A stretch of DNA of 64,000 nucleotides, taken from positions 25,606,001 to 25,670,000 of the forward strand of contig NC_083567.1 in the NCBI RefSeq assembly GCF_019925205.1, read 5' to 3'. Shown here piece by piece: positions 10,685 to 24,748 of the stretch. Numbering within the stretch: the stretch's first letter is position 1; the number at the start of each line of letters is the position of its first letter. The notes beneath the pieces are model-generated. The model was not told the origin of the DNA. It worked only from the letters and a program-made list of their open reading frames with translations, and made no database searches. Source of the stretch: Metopolophium dirhodum (Eukaryota > Arthropoda > Insecta > Hemiptera > Aphididae). Both the position numbers and the translations under genes were made by a program.

Positions 10685-13600
10685 AACACGCGTATTACAC
10701 GCATGTATACACAACCGACAAATATAATATAATCTACAAAACATTTATGCGTCTATGCAGATCCTACACAGGTTAGGCATCTATCTCTATACCACGGAGA
10801 TGGTCAACGGTAGTTGTACGCCTCGCCGTATTTATTATAGGTGCACATTGCATAACCCATAGTATTATAATATTATACATTTTCGTTTGTTATTTTACCT
10901 ACTACCAGCTATGTATATAAGACTAAATATACATAATTTTGAAATGTCTTTATAAATCACCCTTTTGTATTGCATTGTATTGTAGTTATTGCAGTTGTTC
11001 GTAATACCAAACATGTACCTAGACTTTGTTTTTCTAGATTAAGAATGAAAATATCTATTTCCGATTTTTTATTAAGTGATAAGTTTTTATATTTAACATA
11101 AAGTTACTTTTTTAGGCTAAGAGCCTTAACTGAGAAAATGTATAATATTTATTTGTGTGATGCGAACGCCTTATTACTGTGTTACTGTATTTCGATAAGT
11201 ACCTACCGCAACAACAATAATTTGTAATACGGAATATTCTCCAAAAAAGAGGTAACTTTGCAGAATTCAATATATTTTGCAAACTGAATATTATAAATTG
11301 GGATATTTAAGTTACCCCAAGTTTTATACAAAAAAAAACACTTCAACAACTTGACATGGCAAACTTACAGCATTGGAGGGTCTTGGAAACTCTTTTTGAA
11401 ATTAATATTTTGAATATTTTTTGTGCAATCATCAGACTTTATTGAATACAATAAAATCATCGTATTAATTTATTGAAATTTACAATGTAAAATACTAAAA
11501 CTGCATTAGGTATTCGATAAACAACCAACAATATTTACAAATGCACATATGGGTTGTACGAAACGAAACGTCAATATTATGGTAAAGAAATGTTCAGCAG
11601 TTGTGTCTCATCTATACTAAATGTACAATAATACATTTCATCAAATTTTTATATTAGGCCCTCGTAAATTATAATAGGGATCGAATTCGAAATCATCATC
11701 GATCGACTGCTTATAACCGCTACTGTATGTGATTTTATAATGTAATAGGAACGCAACTTTACTGTCAACGACGCGGATGTGCAGTGATATAAACACGTAT
11801 AATATTCGTTAGGTACGTTTTAAAGAAGAATATATAGAACGAATAACGTTTAATGATAAATAACAATAACTGTTTTTATTTTCCCCGTACCTATATATTA
11901 TATTCTTTAGCCACGAAAACAATATATTATAATGTACCTACGGTTTGATAGAAACGAAACCGGTCGTCGTGTTCCTATAAGACAATAGCGAATAGGTATA
12001 TAATATATAATATACACAAGAGCGCAACACGCGAACCGTTTTTATAAATCTAATATCTTATATCTATACATAGTCGTTGGTATATACCCTTAATGTAAAT
12101 ATAAATATATATATACACACACTGTCGGTTATATAATAATATTATATGTAGTACTATGTACCTGCGACTGTGATCTTCGTTCGAGTTGTCGTCGACGAAA
12201 TTACGGTTTAAGTCTAATCCGGTCACACGCATAGCTACGTATACATAGTGCGGTGGCCGTATACGCTGCACGAGAGCGTCCATCAATATAATATGTACGT
12301 TTATTGTACAGGTATTATTGAGGTTGGTCGTTGCAAAAAATGAACTTTTTACGAACAACGAATAAATATGAAAATAAAATCTCACGTCGTAAACCTTCTC
12401 GACGTGAACCTCGGTAACGGTAAAACTGAAGATATAAATAATATATTATATATATATATATCAATCTATATACGAATAACTGCGCGAAAATTATAGTAAG
12501 CTGTAAATATAATTATCGTAATAATAAATCAATAAAAATAAAAAATAATAGTAACACAAGCATCGATTCGTCAAGTATAATAATATACATATATTATAAC
12601 GAACAATAATATGTTGAAACATATGATTTTTCCCAATAACATCTTTCATATACGACCCTTAGTCGTGCACCTTTCAATCGATCGAATTTCCATACATTTA
12701 TAAGTAAATAACACACTACCTACCTACACTATGCAATATTATGCATAATTATTATGCAATACATTACCTACTCCGTTCAAAGCTCGTCGAATTTAACGTC
12801 CCGATAACCTCGAAGAAAATGCGATTCGATTGAACGGACGAGACGTTATTACGATAATTGTTATTACGATGTAAATTTACATAGCAAACACTTATTGGTG
12901 AAGTCGACCGGAATTCAATGGTCACCTAGTCGTGTTTCATTCCATTAGACGTAACGCCGCGCGATTTCGCACTTCATTAATATTTGTGTCGTCGTGTGCA
13001 CAAATCTTGAATAATTACGCATAATAGTATAATAATGCACATGCCTAATACATAATATTAATATGCTATGTACATATAATAGAATGTATACTATTATAAT
13101 TATGCGCGTTTCTGATTGATTACCCTTTTGAAAAAAAAAAAATATTTGTAATAACTAATCGTGATAATCTACTGTCTCATTAAAAATTAACCGTAGTTAA
13201 ATGTCTTATCATAACTACTAATGTAGTTTAAAAATGTATTCATTACTTTTTTAAATGTTAAATCACTTACATAATAAATTAACAAGATTAATTATTATTT
13301 TTAGCGACTTATAATAAAATAATAAGTATTCGTAACTTATGAATACCGGCCGCCTGTTTCTATCGCAGTTTGTATTATATACTTTTGCTTTAATAAGTCA
13401 CTTATATATTATTCAGTTGTTTCAACAATATTATGATTTAGCATGATCGATTTTTAAGTAGCTTATTATTTTACGATCCAAAATGTTTGAGTTTACTCCA
13501 CAATATTTTGGAATTTTTCTATTTTTAATAACATATTAATTAATATTTATTCATAAAATTGAAAAAAAAAACAAAGTCCATGTATAGTAAAATTAACTTT

Positions 13601-16600
13601 TCCCGGTGACTAACTTTATTGCGTTCAAAACATACCCAATTATACGTTGTGTTTATGTAATAAATTAATTATTTAGTTTGTTTGATTACGTATCATAATA
13701 TAAACATTATAAACGTACATTCAGAGTCAAGCCGTCTAAACAAAGAAACTATGGAAAAACTAAATATTCTTATTGAAATGTTATCTTAAACTCGTTAATG
13801 CCACATAAGCCAACGACTACTCGTCCACCGAAGTGAGTAGTGATACATAACGAACGAATAATACCATGTTTTTCGACGCAAAACACACAATAAAGATAAA
13901 TGTCAAGGGCATTCCTTAAAAAAATGAGGTGTTAATATTATCCCGTTTAAGATGTGTACCTGTAACGCACAGGCGCGATACCTACTAGCTATATATTAAT
14001 ATTATTATAGGTACATCACGATGGTACACACAAACGATTATTATACGTGGTGCGAACAGCCTATAAAATACATTTATAATATAATAATATTATTATACAC
14101 AAACATTCCATTTATTAATATGGCTGATCGCGAAGATAAAACGTCTTTGAAAAGAAAACCGAAACGAGTTTGAAAATTAAAAAATGTTTTTGAAATGCGG
14201 CTTTATATATTAGGCATACGCGTCTCTACACACGATCTCGGTACACAATGCATATATATTAAAAGTATTATAACTATATTTTGTCAAATAAAAAGGAAAA
14301 TAATAATTACCAACGAAATACCTACGATCGAAACTAAGATAAATTGAAATATAATATATCATTATAATATTATACCCACGTGGCCACGTGTACCTACGTC
14401 GCACTGGCGTTCGTAATTATTGTAATCAAATAATACGTACGGGGGCCCCTTGACGTAATTAAATGATAGAAAGAAAAAAAATTAATTTAAAAATCATTGT
14501 ACCTACGCCGCTTAATAATATTAAGCCGGTGCAGTGGACGAAATTACGTAAAATAAAGTTTTTTCGTCAGCTATGATATGTGGGGCATTCGTCCGTGTAA
14601 GATTCATATAATATTAAAATGTGATTATATTATAATGTACCTACTGATAGCCGATAGGTATTACGTTTATGTAGAAACAGACATAATTGTTGACTGTACA
14701 AAAATTGAAATTGATTTCGATTTTTCCAGGTATAATAACCAGGCACATAATATTGTAGACGTTATATGATAAATATAAAAAGGAAAAATTGGCAAAGAAG
14801 AGAAAAGGGGAAAAAATTAAATTTTAGAGAGCGAGTTTCCTGTACATAATAAATTATTAAGACATATGTATGTACGGTAAATCTATTTGTTTAAGAGCAA
14901 TTTTATGATGCGTTTTTTTAAAAATATAATGTATAATATAAATTTCGTTTTATGTTTTGAACCGGAATGTCTTAATTCTTTTCAAAATTGTAACTACGGC
15001 GTGATTCTTTATACAAATTGTGTTGTACACGCATAAATACCGTTTTAAATTACGTTTCAAAAAGTTATTAAAAATCTGGCTGTAAAAACAAGAACATGAC
15101 GACCAATATTTTACTCTATACATTTTATTTTACCTATAAAATGAAAGTATATAGGTACCTGGTACCCATAATATATCCGTTTTTATATATATATAGAAAA
15201 AGATTAGAAGAATAAATTGCAATTTATGTCTTTTTAACAACACATTAACTAGGTGGGAAAATGTATTATCTTGAATATTAAAAATTGCAATTTCTTTGTC
15301 AGTACTTGCATCACTGCAGTTTTTAATTTAGCATCTTATACCTAACATTAGAAACTGCATGCCCTAAAAAACCTTCTGCAACCGAATGCATATACATATT
15401 TTGAAATGACAAAACGTCTGCCTACCACGTATTTCAGCAGTTACTGATCTAATACGACGACCATTGTGAAGAGAAAAGACGAACACTTTCTCCAAAGTAC
15501 AATCGATAGGTACATCTAAACAGTAACGACAAACCCACGGAGTAAAAACTACGCGTATGTTGCACAGCAAACCTATCGTCTTCGCCTATCATTATTGTAA
15601 CTGTACACTTTATTAAATACCGTATTTAACTATTTAATTGTAATTAATAATGAATAAATATTTGTTTACTCCCATACGGTAGGTACCCTAACTTCATATT
15701 TTGTTATTACTACTCAATCAAGTACCAGACGGTACGCAACTACACGTTATTAAGGGACAATTATGTCTACGTGCTGGTTATGATTTATGCGTCGTATACA
15801 CTTCAAGTGTCCAACCATATTAATTTTGAGTGCTATTTTTCCGATTCTGACATAAGTCACATAAAAAAAAAACCTAAAAAATGCATTTTAAATTAACTCA
15901 GCTGCGAATGTCCTGAGGCAGTCAAATTGTCGTGACACCACCACACTGCAGAGTTATACCTAATCTTATTAAATGAACAATAATTTTTGACTTTCGAAAC
16001 GCGAACGTTAAAAATCGATCGTAAATTTATCTCTCAGAACCGGACACGATGATATACATATAATTTTAGATAGGTATTTTGTTACATCGGGCACGTATCT
16101 ATATATACCCATCATGAAGTGGTATTGTTTTTTCGAGAAAAGAATAGCTGTAGTGTTGGACGGCGATCACTAGGGGTTATTAATAGCTCTTGTTACTTGT
16201 TTCCGTAGAGGTTGGACAATAATCAGTTTGCGGTACCCTATTATTTATAATAATATATACGATATGTGTAGATTTTTGCACCTTCAAAATACCTTCGAAG
16301 TTCCACGGTCTTCTCTCAATGCACCTAGGTATACCATAATATCATAATATTATTGTAGTCGGCACGATTTGCCCCGCACGCTATTTTTCGTCTACTTATC
16401 GATTGACGGTCGGGTCCCGCCGAATCAAAGAGCCTGCAATTCCTATTTACGATACAATACACTTATATGTATTAGGTGCTTATTATAATGGTGTCCGACT
16501 ACTACTGCCGCGTACAGCACGAGCCGCGCGCAGTAACCTGCCCACCGGCGGCGTGTGGCCCGGAGCGGAGGTCACGACTTGGCAGGGTCGCCGACAAACG

Positions 16601-19455
16601 TGCCAAAGACATTAAATGAAATTTAAAAAAAAAATCCGTACGATACTCGCGTACACAATAATAATAATAATAACGATAATCATGATAATGATATATATTA
16701 TTATCATACGTAGCGTATACTACCCGAACCGGCGGCGGAGGTCGTCGCAACAGTATCGCGTCCGCAGCAGCCACCCGCCTCCCGCACGAGTCATAAACAC
16801 GATTGATCAGACTCCAATCGACCGCGTTTTATACAGAATCGCGTACATAATAATATTATTATTATCATTTATGTATACTGGTATGTATATTCTATATAAT
16901 ATATTGAAAAACGATAATAATAAACACTAAGTCGCTGCAGATTCCTTCGACATGATATAAGGTATGTAAGGTTTTTCTCTGGCACGGACACCCAAATCTC
17001 TATGGACCGCGCGGTCGATAAAATAAAGGTCCAAACTCAATACGCAATCACTCAGTATCACACGGTGGTTTAGAATTAAAATTAATTGGACAAAAATATA
17101 AAATAACTGTATTTTGTTTTTATTTCTTGTAAATATAAACATAACTTTTACTGAGTTTTACCAAACAGATAAAATATAATAATACCTACTTCTTCACTGA
17201 TCATTTCGTACCTATTGGCACTGCCATCCTTATTCGGAGCCGTTACGGTTTATTCAAATATCAGTGGCTATAATAGTCGGTGTTTGTTTGGTTCACGTTA
17301 TGTTTTTAAATTTTTAAAAATACCCAATAAAATATTACAGTATTGGATAATATATCCTTATAATATTATAGTGACAAATTTTCTTATATGAAAAGTAGGT
17401 CATTATAATATTAGGCTTTTGAAAAAATGTAATTCAATGTTGAGTTTAAACTCATGTTAGTTTAGGTTAAACATAATAGTCCAAATAAGGTGTGCGTAGG
17501 TATTATATGCAAATATGATTCATTCAACAGAAATTCAGTGAAAAACAAACGTTTTCTCCGGAAGCAATGTATAGGACATAGGTACACCAATAGCAATAGG
17601 TATAACATACCTACCTATTATATAGCATTATAAGGAAAAATCGAATTAGCTGTGACATTAATTGCGGGAAGTATTATTATAATATAAAAATCAGGTGAGA
17701 AGTTACATATTACTGCGTCATTTTGGACAAAAGACATAATATATTATAAAAACGATACTATTAAATAAATGTTTTCTTAGAAAGAAAATGTAACATTTAT
17801 TGTTGGGTATTAGCGTCAGATTATGTTTGAACACAATCGAGTTTATAGAGAGAACGTAAAAAATGGCTTTTCAAAACCGACTGTTATTTCTAATCTCAAA
17901 TAACCTTTTAGAAGAAAGAGAGAAAAATAAGAGTAGAAATTTAAATATGTTAAGGGAAGAAGAACGAACTATCTAAACGGAAGATTCAAGATTTTTAACT
18001 GTAGTATTATTTTTAAATGATAGATTTGTAGGCACTCGACATTTTTTTTTTTAAGGATAAACTGTATTTTAATACAGTCGGAATTGACTTGGAATCTCCG
18101 CATTTTTCGTAACAGAGTATTACATTATATGACGTGTGCACTCATCCGAATAATCCATTGTCTTTATAACAAATCTCTCTTAGGTCGAATAACGATAATT
18201 ATTGTTTCTGAACAATGTACGCCTATGTAGCGACATCTTCTTGTCGTCGTTGTTGTTGTTTTGCCAACAATAAAAATATAACGTTATACCTACTGGAGGT
18301 AAAAATTTATACACCACAAATACCTACTTATATTATAATACTATAATTGTACAAAAAAAAGCGTAGGAGCGAATTGTTTTACATTTTATATCATATATGT
18401 ATATTATACTATCTACATTATATATAGGTATAGGTAAGTAGATAGATAGATATACAGATAAATAATATATATATATGTGATTATTATACAACCAGAGATG
18501 TTGTTGTACGTTATTAGAAAAAATAAAAAAAAAAATTTCGAAATCATTCTTTGTTCTCAATATAATAATTTACCACGGCAATTCGATTGTAATGAAAAAT
18601 AGAGAGAACGTACATGTGTGTATATAATAATAGTATAGTGTGTATCGGATTCGAATCCGTTTACAAATCAATTATTGATAATAAATCAATAAGTCAGATT
18701 GATTAGTGTTGTTTGTTTATAAATTGATATATATATATATAAAAATACACATAAAGTTGATTGAGATCCATTAACGATTGGAATTCGAAAGATCATATTA
18801 CTCTATTACAACACGGAAAACCTGATCGCATATGTATTGCTCCGTCACCGAACGTATAGTATTATCGGTTGTTTGTCTCGTATCAAATTATATTTCACTA
18901 TTTGAGAACATTATTAAAAAATATATAATATAATGAGATGAACAGTTTGTAAGCTAACATAACAGCTCTTATAAAAAAAAAAAAAATTATTCATTTATAA
19001 ATGATCAGTGATGAAAATTATATTTCAGGGTAAGTGTAAAACGTTTTATAAAATTAAATGGTGTTTTGCCGTATTTTAAAAACGTATCGATTCGATTACT
19101 TAGGTATTAGGTACACGTATAGACATTAATAGTGGGTAATACAAGTAACGGACAAACAAATCGATGATAAATCAGCATTCAGCCATCGTACATTATACAT
19201 TGTACTTTGTACTTTACTTGACACTTTCTTTGGTTGCAAAAATCAAGTAGATTTTATTTCGTATGCAATACCGAATAGTGTATACCTACGACATATACGT
19301 ACTACAACTTATCATAATAATGAAGTTCATGTCTTGACCCTCCCCCCCCCTCACACACACAAACTACTGAGCACGATGTATATATAATATTATATCGATA
19401 TTATAATATCTATACGTTCAGCCAGTTGAGTATCAAAATACCCATACAACATTAA

Positions 19456-19790
19456 AATATTTCCCAACTGTGGTAAAAATATTTTCAGGAAAATAATATA
19501 GTTGTCAAAATATTTTAAAAAGTTGCGTAAATAATTAGGAAATATTTATTTATATTATTTGGCCCAAAAGTTCATATATTTGAAAATATTTTATAAAAAA
19601 CATTTACAAAATATTTTAATCATATATTTTCAAAAAGCATTTTTACGGAAACTTTATAAAAATATTAAGTCAACATTTTTATGCAATCATATAGTACAAT
19701 ATTTTTTTTATCATAAGAAGAAAATATTTATAAAATATTATTAATCGAATATTCATTATTCAACCACTTTAAGACATTCACAAAATATTA
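19456..19790. repeat. Cluster of AAAATATTT words
   Basis: About ten occurrences of AAAATATTT/AAATATTTT in some 330 bp, spaced roughly every 15-50 bases. The two ends carry similar sequence (ATATTTCCCAACTGTG on the left; ATTTCCCAAATGCTGTG on the right). The word is itself a palindrome. It may be a degenerate simple-sequence island or the inside of a small non-autonomous element; the boundaries are uncertain. Confidence 0.5.
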
Positions 19791-20659
19791 TCATTTCCCA
19801 AATGCTGTGTGGGTAATAATATGCACTATACCCGAGTGGTTACCCACATCAGGACTGCCCGTGTGGTTGATGTACGAAACAACCATAGATCACGTGTGTG
19901 TCCCGTGTGCAGCTATCGAACTGAAGCGGCCGGCCTTCATATCCATAATATCACTTGGAATTACCTACCATAAGTATGCAGAGATGTACCGTTTAATTGA
20001 AATCCGATAACGACAACGTTGTTATTATTACGACATATCGTCGTTAATTGGTCAAATAGCCATATAGAAATGGGTGCTGGCTAGTGCTGCAGTTTATAGC
20101 AATAGTAGTCAAGACAGTAACTATAGCAGTGATATAGACGAGGCGCAGTATATTTAAATAAATAATAATGTTGTTGTACCAAGTGTACGTCTATCATACC
20201 TAGAGCCGACGTTACGTAAGCGGTTTATTGTAATATTATACATTATTATTATATGAAAACATTACAACCTATACAATAATAATGTCTTCCTACGTCAGAT
20301 TGTTTATATTCTTATATTATAATATACGCTGATGCGTTTCAGGGAAACTGCGGTAATATAGTGTTTAAATCGTGTATATATATAAATACTCCATACCAGT
20401 TATTCTACCACCATGTTTGCGTGTCCGGCGTTTGGAAGTAATATCAGAGATAAAAAAAGTCTACGTATAGCGTAGGATTAGACGGACACGAAATGAGAAA
20501 TCCGAAGAGCGGTTTCGCCACACGAAAATATAATATAATATTGTAAATATATCTATGTCGGACGGACAAAAAACGAGCCCGCGTCGTCGTATAATAATAA
20601 CACCATACCTACTTCGGCGTGTGTCGGTGCGCTTATAGTATATCATAATATTATATTTT
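19791..20659. other. AT-rich non-genic stretch
   Basis: No supported gene. A moderately GC-rich piece at 19830-19990 contains a short open frame without recognised motifs. Confidence 0.5.
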
Positions 20660-21179
20660 TTTTATTGTGTTACAAACCGTTGCAGGGCCGTCACGTGCGA
20701 TTAAAAAAAAAACCGAATCGAGTCGCTCACGAAACGAAAACGTTTTTTTTTTATTATTATTACTATTTTATTTCGTATTTGTTTGTTCGCGTTGCCCGCG
20801 ATCGTGTACACATCATAATATGGGTGAGACGCGTATATAATATAATTAGCGCCGCCGTCGTCGTCGTTTGTGTGTACGTATACCGCCGCCGCCGCCGCTA
20901 ATATATTATTATTATTATTATCATCATCATCTCGCGCAAAAGATTTAGAGACGCGTCCGGGAAACGTGTGAGCAGTGAACAAAACGGTGGCGGGCGCGTG
21001 TCCGGAGTCCAGCACGAACTGCAGCACACCGCGCGCGCGCGCGGAAACGGACGACGGTGCCGAGCAGTGCGAAGAGAGCTGCAGCGTCGCGCACAAAAAA
21101 CGACCGCAGACGAACAAACGATTAATTATTAATAATACGCGTTTTAGGGGCGACAAAAAGTATATGTAATATTATTACG

Positions 21180-21180
<1 letters not shown>
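20660..21180. promoter_or_regulatory. CpG-rich island, possible promoter/5' leader
   Basis: Strongly GC- and CpG-rich against AT-rich surroundings, with (CCG)n at 20881-20898, GCGCGCGCGCG at about 21031-21041 and a (TC)n(AC)n microsatellite just after it. Long open frames on both strands are a by-product of composition. In insects such islands often mark 5' untranslated exons or promoters, but no coding exon or clear initiator can be tied to it here. Confidence 0.35.

Positions 21181-21217
<37 letters not shown>
21181..21217. repeat. (TC)n(AC)n compound microsatellite
   Basis: Nine TC dinucleotides followed directly by about nine AC dinucleotides. Confidence 0.95.
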
Positions 21218-21620
21218 AACGTATTAACAATGTGTGTGCGTATGTACAAAGAACGGGGAAACTCGACGAAGAATGCTGAAACAATGGACGCCGTGGTTGC
21301 TAAACGGCGGCACGTGACTGGAAATACGCACCGCGCACAGTGGTTATCGCGTCTCACTCGACGAACAAACGATATTAATATATTATTATAATGTGTAATA
21401 GTTACATGAATGTTACCTTCTACTTTGCAGCGATCCGATTTAATCGTATGGCACGCGAGTAAGTTAAACACAAAAATAAAAACAAACTAGACACTTGTAC
21501 AGACCTATAGAGACGAATGGTATCTAGAACAGCATTGTCTGCATGCCTCAAATTCTCAAATTTGTTTATTATATAATATATATATATTATAATTATACAA
21601 TTCTAAGCACCGACGTTCGG

Positions 21621-22251
21621 TTTGTAGTAGATAATACTGTCCCGTACGTATTTCTGATTCCATGGGGTAACCGGTCCGGACCAATCCTGTCCAGCGCGGG
21701 CTTTTACACGACTGTTGTAGCATTACCTGCAACGACACGGGCCGCCTGTTTACTCATCCACGCAGAGAACAGCAGTTGATCAAACCGTTTTGGACAAACG
21801 ATCAACTAGAGCACGGCCTTGTGCAACAATTCTATGTGCGCGTCGCAGTCGTATTTTCTGTAAAATTTCGTCAGCGATTTGATGTTTATACAATTATATA
21901 CTGTCGATCATCATTTCGAAGTCCCACGCGTTCTGTAGCCACCTAAATGGTTATTCCTGTTTGCCATAATATGGAAGATTCACACCGGAGGCCCTCGTAG
22001 ACCTTTGAGTTAGAACTCCGAGTTCGTTCCATTTCGCATGTCCAAGACGCACGCGGCTACTAGCCCCATCACAAGTCCTTCTCAAACATGCAGCCCTCGT
22101 TTTGGACGTTGTGCGTGACGAAAGTTAATAACCGTCAGGCGTTGGACGGCATCGGCTCGCACTCAAAGTTGGCCCCTATAATGATGCTGTTCAGGCCAGT
22201 TACCATACGCCATAGAATCAGAAATATGAACGGGACAGCAACTACTACAAA
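21621..22251. repeat. Imperfect inverted repeat, about 630 bp outer span
   Basis: TTTGTAGTAG at 21621 followed by CTGTCCCGTACGTATTTCTG has an inverted partner ending at 22251 that reads, on the minus strand, TTTGTAGTAG then CTGTCCCGTTCATATTTCTG. Similarity continues inward (TGATTC, ATGG, GTAAC, GG) for roughly 80 bp per arm. Both arms translate to similar hydrophobic peptides (VPYVFLIPW and VPFIFLILW). It may be the ends of an old DNA transposon or an inverted duplication of an exon; I do not recognise the protein. Confidence 0.6.
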
Positions 22252-22530
22252 TTAATTTCCTTGAAATACATAACATTGTTTCCAAGAACTTTAACTTTTA
22301 CATTACCTTCGCCGAACGTTTAGAATTATATAATATAGGTATTTATAAAATAAACAATTCTGATAATTTAAGGCATGCAGCAATCGCTGATGAATTTTAG
22401 ATTCCATTCACTACATTGTGTTGAAGTGCTTATTTTAAGCTTTTACGGGTCTACTTGAGGTATGCCGGCGAGGCCGTTAATAAAATAGAATGATATAATA
22501 TCATAATATTATTAAATAGGGAAATTAGAA

Positions 22531-22539
22531 ATAAATATC
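22531..22539 (+). repeat. 9-bp target-site duplication, left
   Basis: ATAAATATC immediately outside the left end of the Mutator-like element; the same nine bases sit just outside its right end at 24749-24757. Confidence 0.85.
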
Positions 22540-22819
22540 GGGATTGGTAAATTGGGTCCCATATGACCTTATCTCGGTAAATTGGGTCACTGAAAAAAAA
22601 AGGTAGTAGGTAGTTGAGTCTCGGATAAAAAAAGGTTGTAAGTAATTTGAGTCCCGGAAAATAATATATAAATTAAAATATATGTGGTTTTTATAATATT
22701 ATGTTCTAAATAAATAATATATGGTATAAATGATTAAAAAACTGTGTACCGGGAAAAAAATGTCAATACGCTAAATAATATTATAGTACGTAAAATTTTA
22801 CAAAAAATATTTAAAAATA

Positions 22820-23379
22820 TTATGCTTTAGGTAAAAACTTGAATGATAAACATTTAACAAATTCTAATCGAGTTATTATATTATTAGTATATTTCATCAT
22901 TTGTTCTCTGAAGTATTTTTCATTACCGAGCGTGATTTTTTTTTTTTTGTATTGTACTTCGTAGTTTAATATGTGTCTCAGACTGTATTTGTAATAGTTC
23001 GTCCACAAAATTGAAAATATTAGGATGGGGACTATAAAATCTTCGGTTTAGTACAACATGATAGGATTCACAACTATTTGTTGTACGCACAGTGGTGGCT
23101 GCAAATTCAGAACCAAATATCTGGGGGAAATGTAGCATCAGGTGAAATGTAGTTATCTAGTACATAATCGCAAAATGTTTTTATTTGTTTGTCATTTGGT
23201 TGTATTGCCATTAAATCTTGTGCAAAACATTCGCCAACTTCTTCGGGTCTTAAAAATGGCAAACCAAAAAAACATTTTAAAAAATCGCGCTTTTTTCTGT
23301 GTTTAAAGAGTTGTATGTGTTTACTAAACCAAGAGCTTGAATCTTTTTCCACCAATTTTGTCCTAAGTGGAAACGACAT
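22820..23379 (-). pseudogene. MULE transposase, C-terminal part in shifted frames
   Basis: Continues the transposase in two or three further frames. 23379-23107 contains FLKCFFGLPFLRPEEVGECF; 23138-22923 contains TTNSCESYHVVLNRRF, the motif where MULE proteins carry their last catalytic region. After a T-run at 22937-22950 a third frame continues to about 22820. The breaks lie at homopolymers, the usual sites of indel decay, although sequencing error at homopolymers cannot be excluded. Confidence 0.75.
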
Positions 23380-24188
23380 CCCTTTATATTGATTTTAGGC
23401 CAAACAAGCTTTGCAGCCGTATGTATAGCAATCTCAAAGTCTATAAATACTACATCAGGAGAAAATATTAATTGATATTGTGCACAACTATTTACAGTAT
23501 GATCAAATAAACGTACGCATGTTTCTGTTTCTTTATTAGGTAATAAAAACACAAGTGGAATATATGATTCGCCAACAAGGCCGTGAATGGTAAAAAATTG
23601 GTGAAAATATTTTGGACAACTTCTAAAAGTGCCATCGACAAATACTGTACTAATTTCGCATAATACTTCTAAATTACTTTTTGTTGAAAACCCAATTATA
23701 CCATTATTGCAATCATTAACTAATAAAAATGATTCATTTTTATTAGTAACTAATGTCATTTCATTCATAGCAGTATGCGTTTCTGTTATGTTTTTTGGTA
23801 TGTTGGGATGAACAGATAAACGTGCATTTCTTATATTTCTTTTTATTAAAGTAGTATCATTTAAAGATAAACTATTTATATCAGAGTATTTTAACTCTCT
23901 GCAAATAAGTTTCGATGACAACACCGATATCTCTTCTACCGCTTTTCTATTGGGATTATTACTTAATTTTTGCTGGTTGATGTCTTGTTCGCTAGGTTTA
24001 TTGTGATTGTGATCATTAAAAATCTCAGTATCAACACCATTATAAGTTTTAAAAAAACACTTACATGTACTTTTACAGCAGGTCCATCTCTGTACTTCAT
24101 TTTTCAACATTCTGTGAAACCTAAACTTATGACCATATTTTATAATAACAGTTTTGTTTTTTTCGCTAGTCATTATTTCAATTTTCAA
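23277..24188 (-). pseudogene. FLYWCH + MULE transposase, N-terminal two thirds
   Basis: This 303-codon frame begins with a FLYWCH-type zinc finger: FRFHRMLKNEVQRW around residues 22-35 with Cys37, Cys42, His60 and His62 as likely ligands. The MULE transposase domain follows: VFVDGTFRSCPKYFHQFF with Asp185 as first catalytic Asp, DFEIAIH with Asp250 as second, and GCRFHLGQNWW holding the C-x2-H (271/274) of this superfamily. MTSEK at residue 6 is an alternative start. The frame breaks near 23277-23297, close to A/T runs, and coding resumes in another frame, so this is the front part of a broken gene. Known MULE transposases bind their element's ends and cut and paste it; whether any product is made here is unknown. 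Confidence 0.88.
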
Positions 24189-24748
24189 GATTTATAAAAA
24201 AACAATAACTGTAAAATTGTGTAACTGTGTATAGCTGTAAGACACGATATAGTCACAAGTTGACGTTCAGCAGGCTACTAAAAATATAATGCCCAGATAT
24301 CGTACGTGTATCTGTACGTAATCATCATCAAAATCGATAATAACTACTAACTGATACGAATAATACTAACACTTGTATACGCTTGTATACTCGCGTATAT
24401 ACATATATCTATTAGGTTTAATCAAAGTTACGAGTTTACGACATTACGGTATTTAATTTTTGGAGAAAAGTGGCTACGGCCAGTGTAATAAAATCCGTGA
24501 TAAGAATACCTGTATATACACATTAACATCATCACATTAATTGGTGTCTATAGGCGGTGTACCACTGTATGCAATATGACGTGTTATTGTAACATAATTA
24601 TTCAAAAGTAAATTACATAAGTATGAAATATTTCAATTTTAAGTTTTTAATATTTTAGACCTAATTGCGCCAATGATTTATACCCGGGACTCAACTTACC
24701 GTTTTCAAAACGAACCCAAATTATCGCGGACCCAATGTACCTAGCTCC

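Larger units (their letters stand above)
8266..19455. other. Long AT-rich stretch without supported genes
   Basis: About 11 kb dominated by AT-rich, palindromic TATAATATTATA-like strings and TAGGTACCTA-type words, with GC-richer patches near 10260-10660 and 16380-16820. Open frames here (longest about 111 codons, minus strand 12050-12385) are rich in Tyr/Ile from TAT/ATA runs and show no domain. It is consistent with intergenic or intronic DNA. Confidence 0.6.
22540..24748 (-). mobile_element. Mutator-like (MULE) DNA transposon, 2.2 kb
   Basis: The left end GGGATTGGTAAATTGGGTCC matches the inverted right end GGAGCTAGGTACATTGGGTCC with a one-base offset. Both ends contain further direct copies of the word GGTAAATTGGGTC or variants ending GAGTCCCGG (22576, about 22612 and 22640 on the left; three variants at 24680-24741 on the right). 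Perfect 9-bp duplications flank it, the usual MULE size. Inside is one minus-strand transposase gene with frameshifts. The intact ends and duplication point to a fairly recent insertion; the coding breaks suggest it can no longer move on its own. Confidence 0.85.

Noticed and set aside
20701..21156. 151-codon minus-strand frame in the CpG island
   Set aside because: Its length follows from GC-rich and triplet-repeat composition; it contains poly-Asp/Asn and poly-Ala runs from microsatellites, has overlapping open frames on the other strand and no domain.
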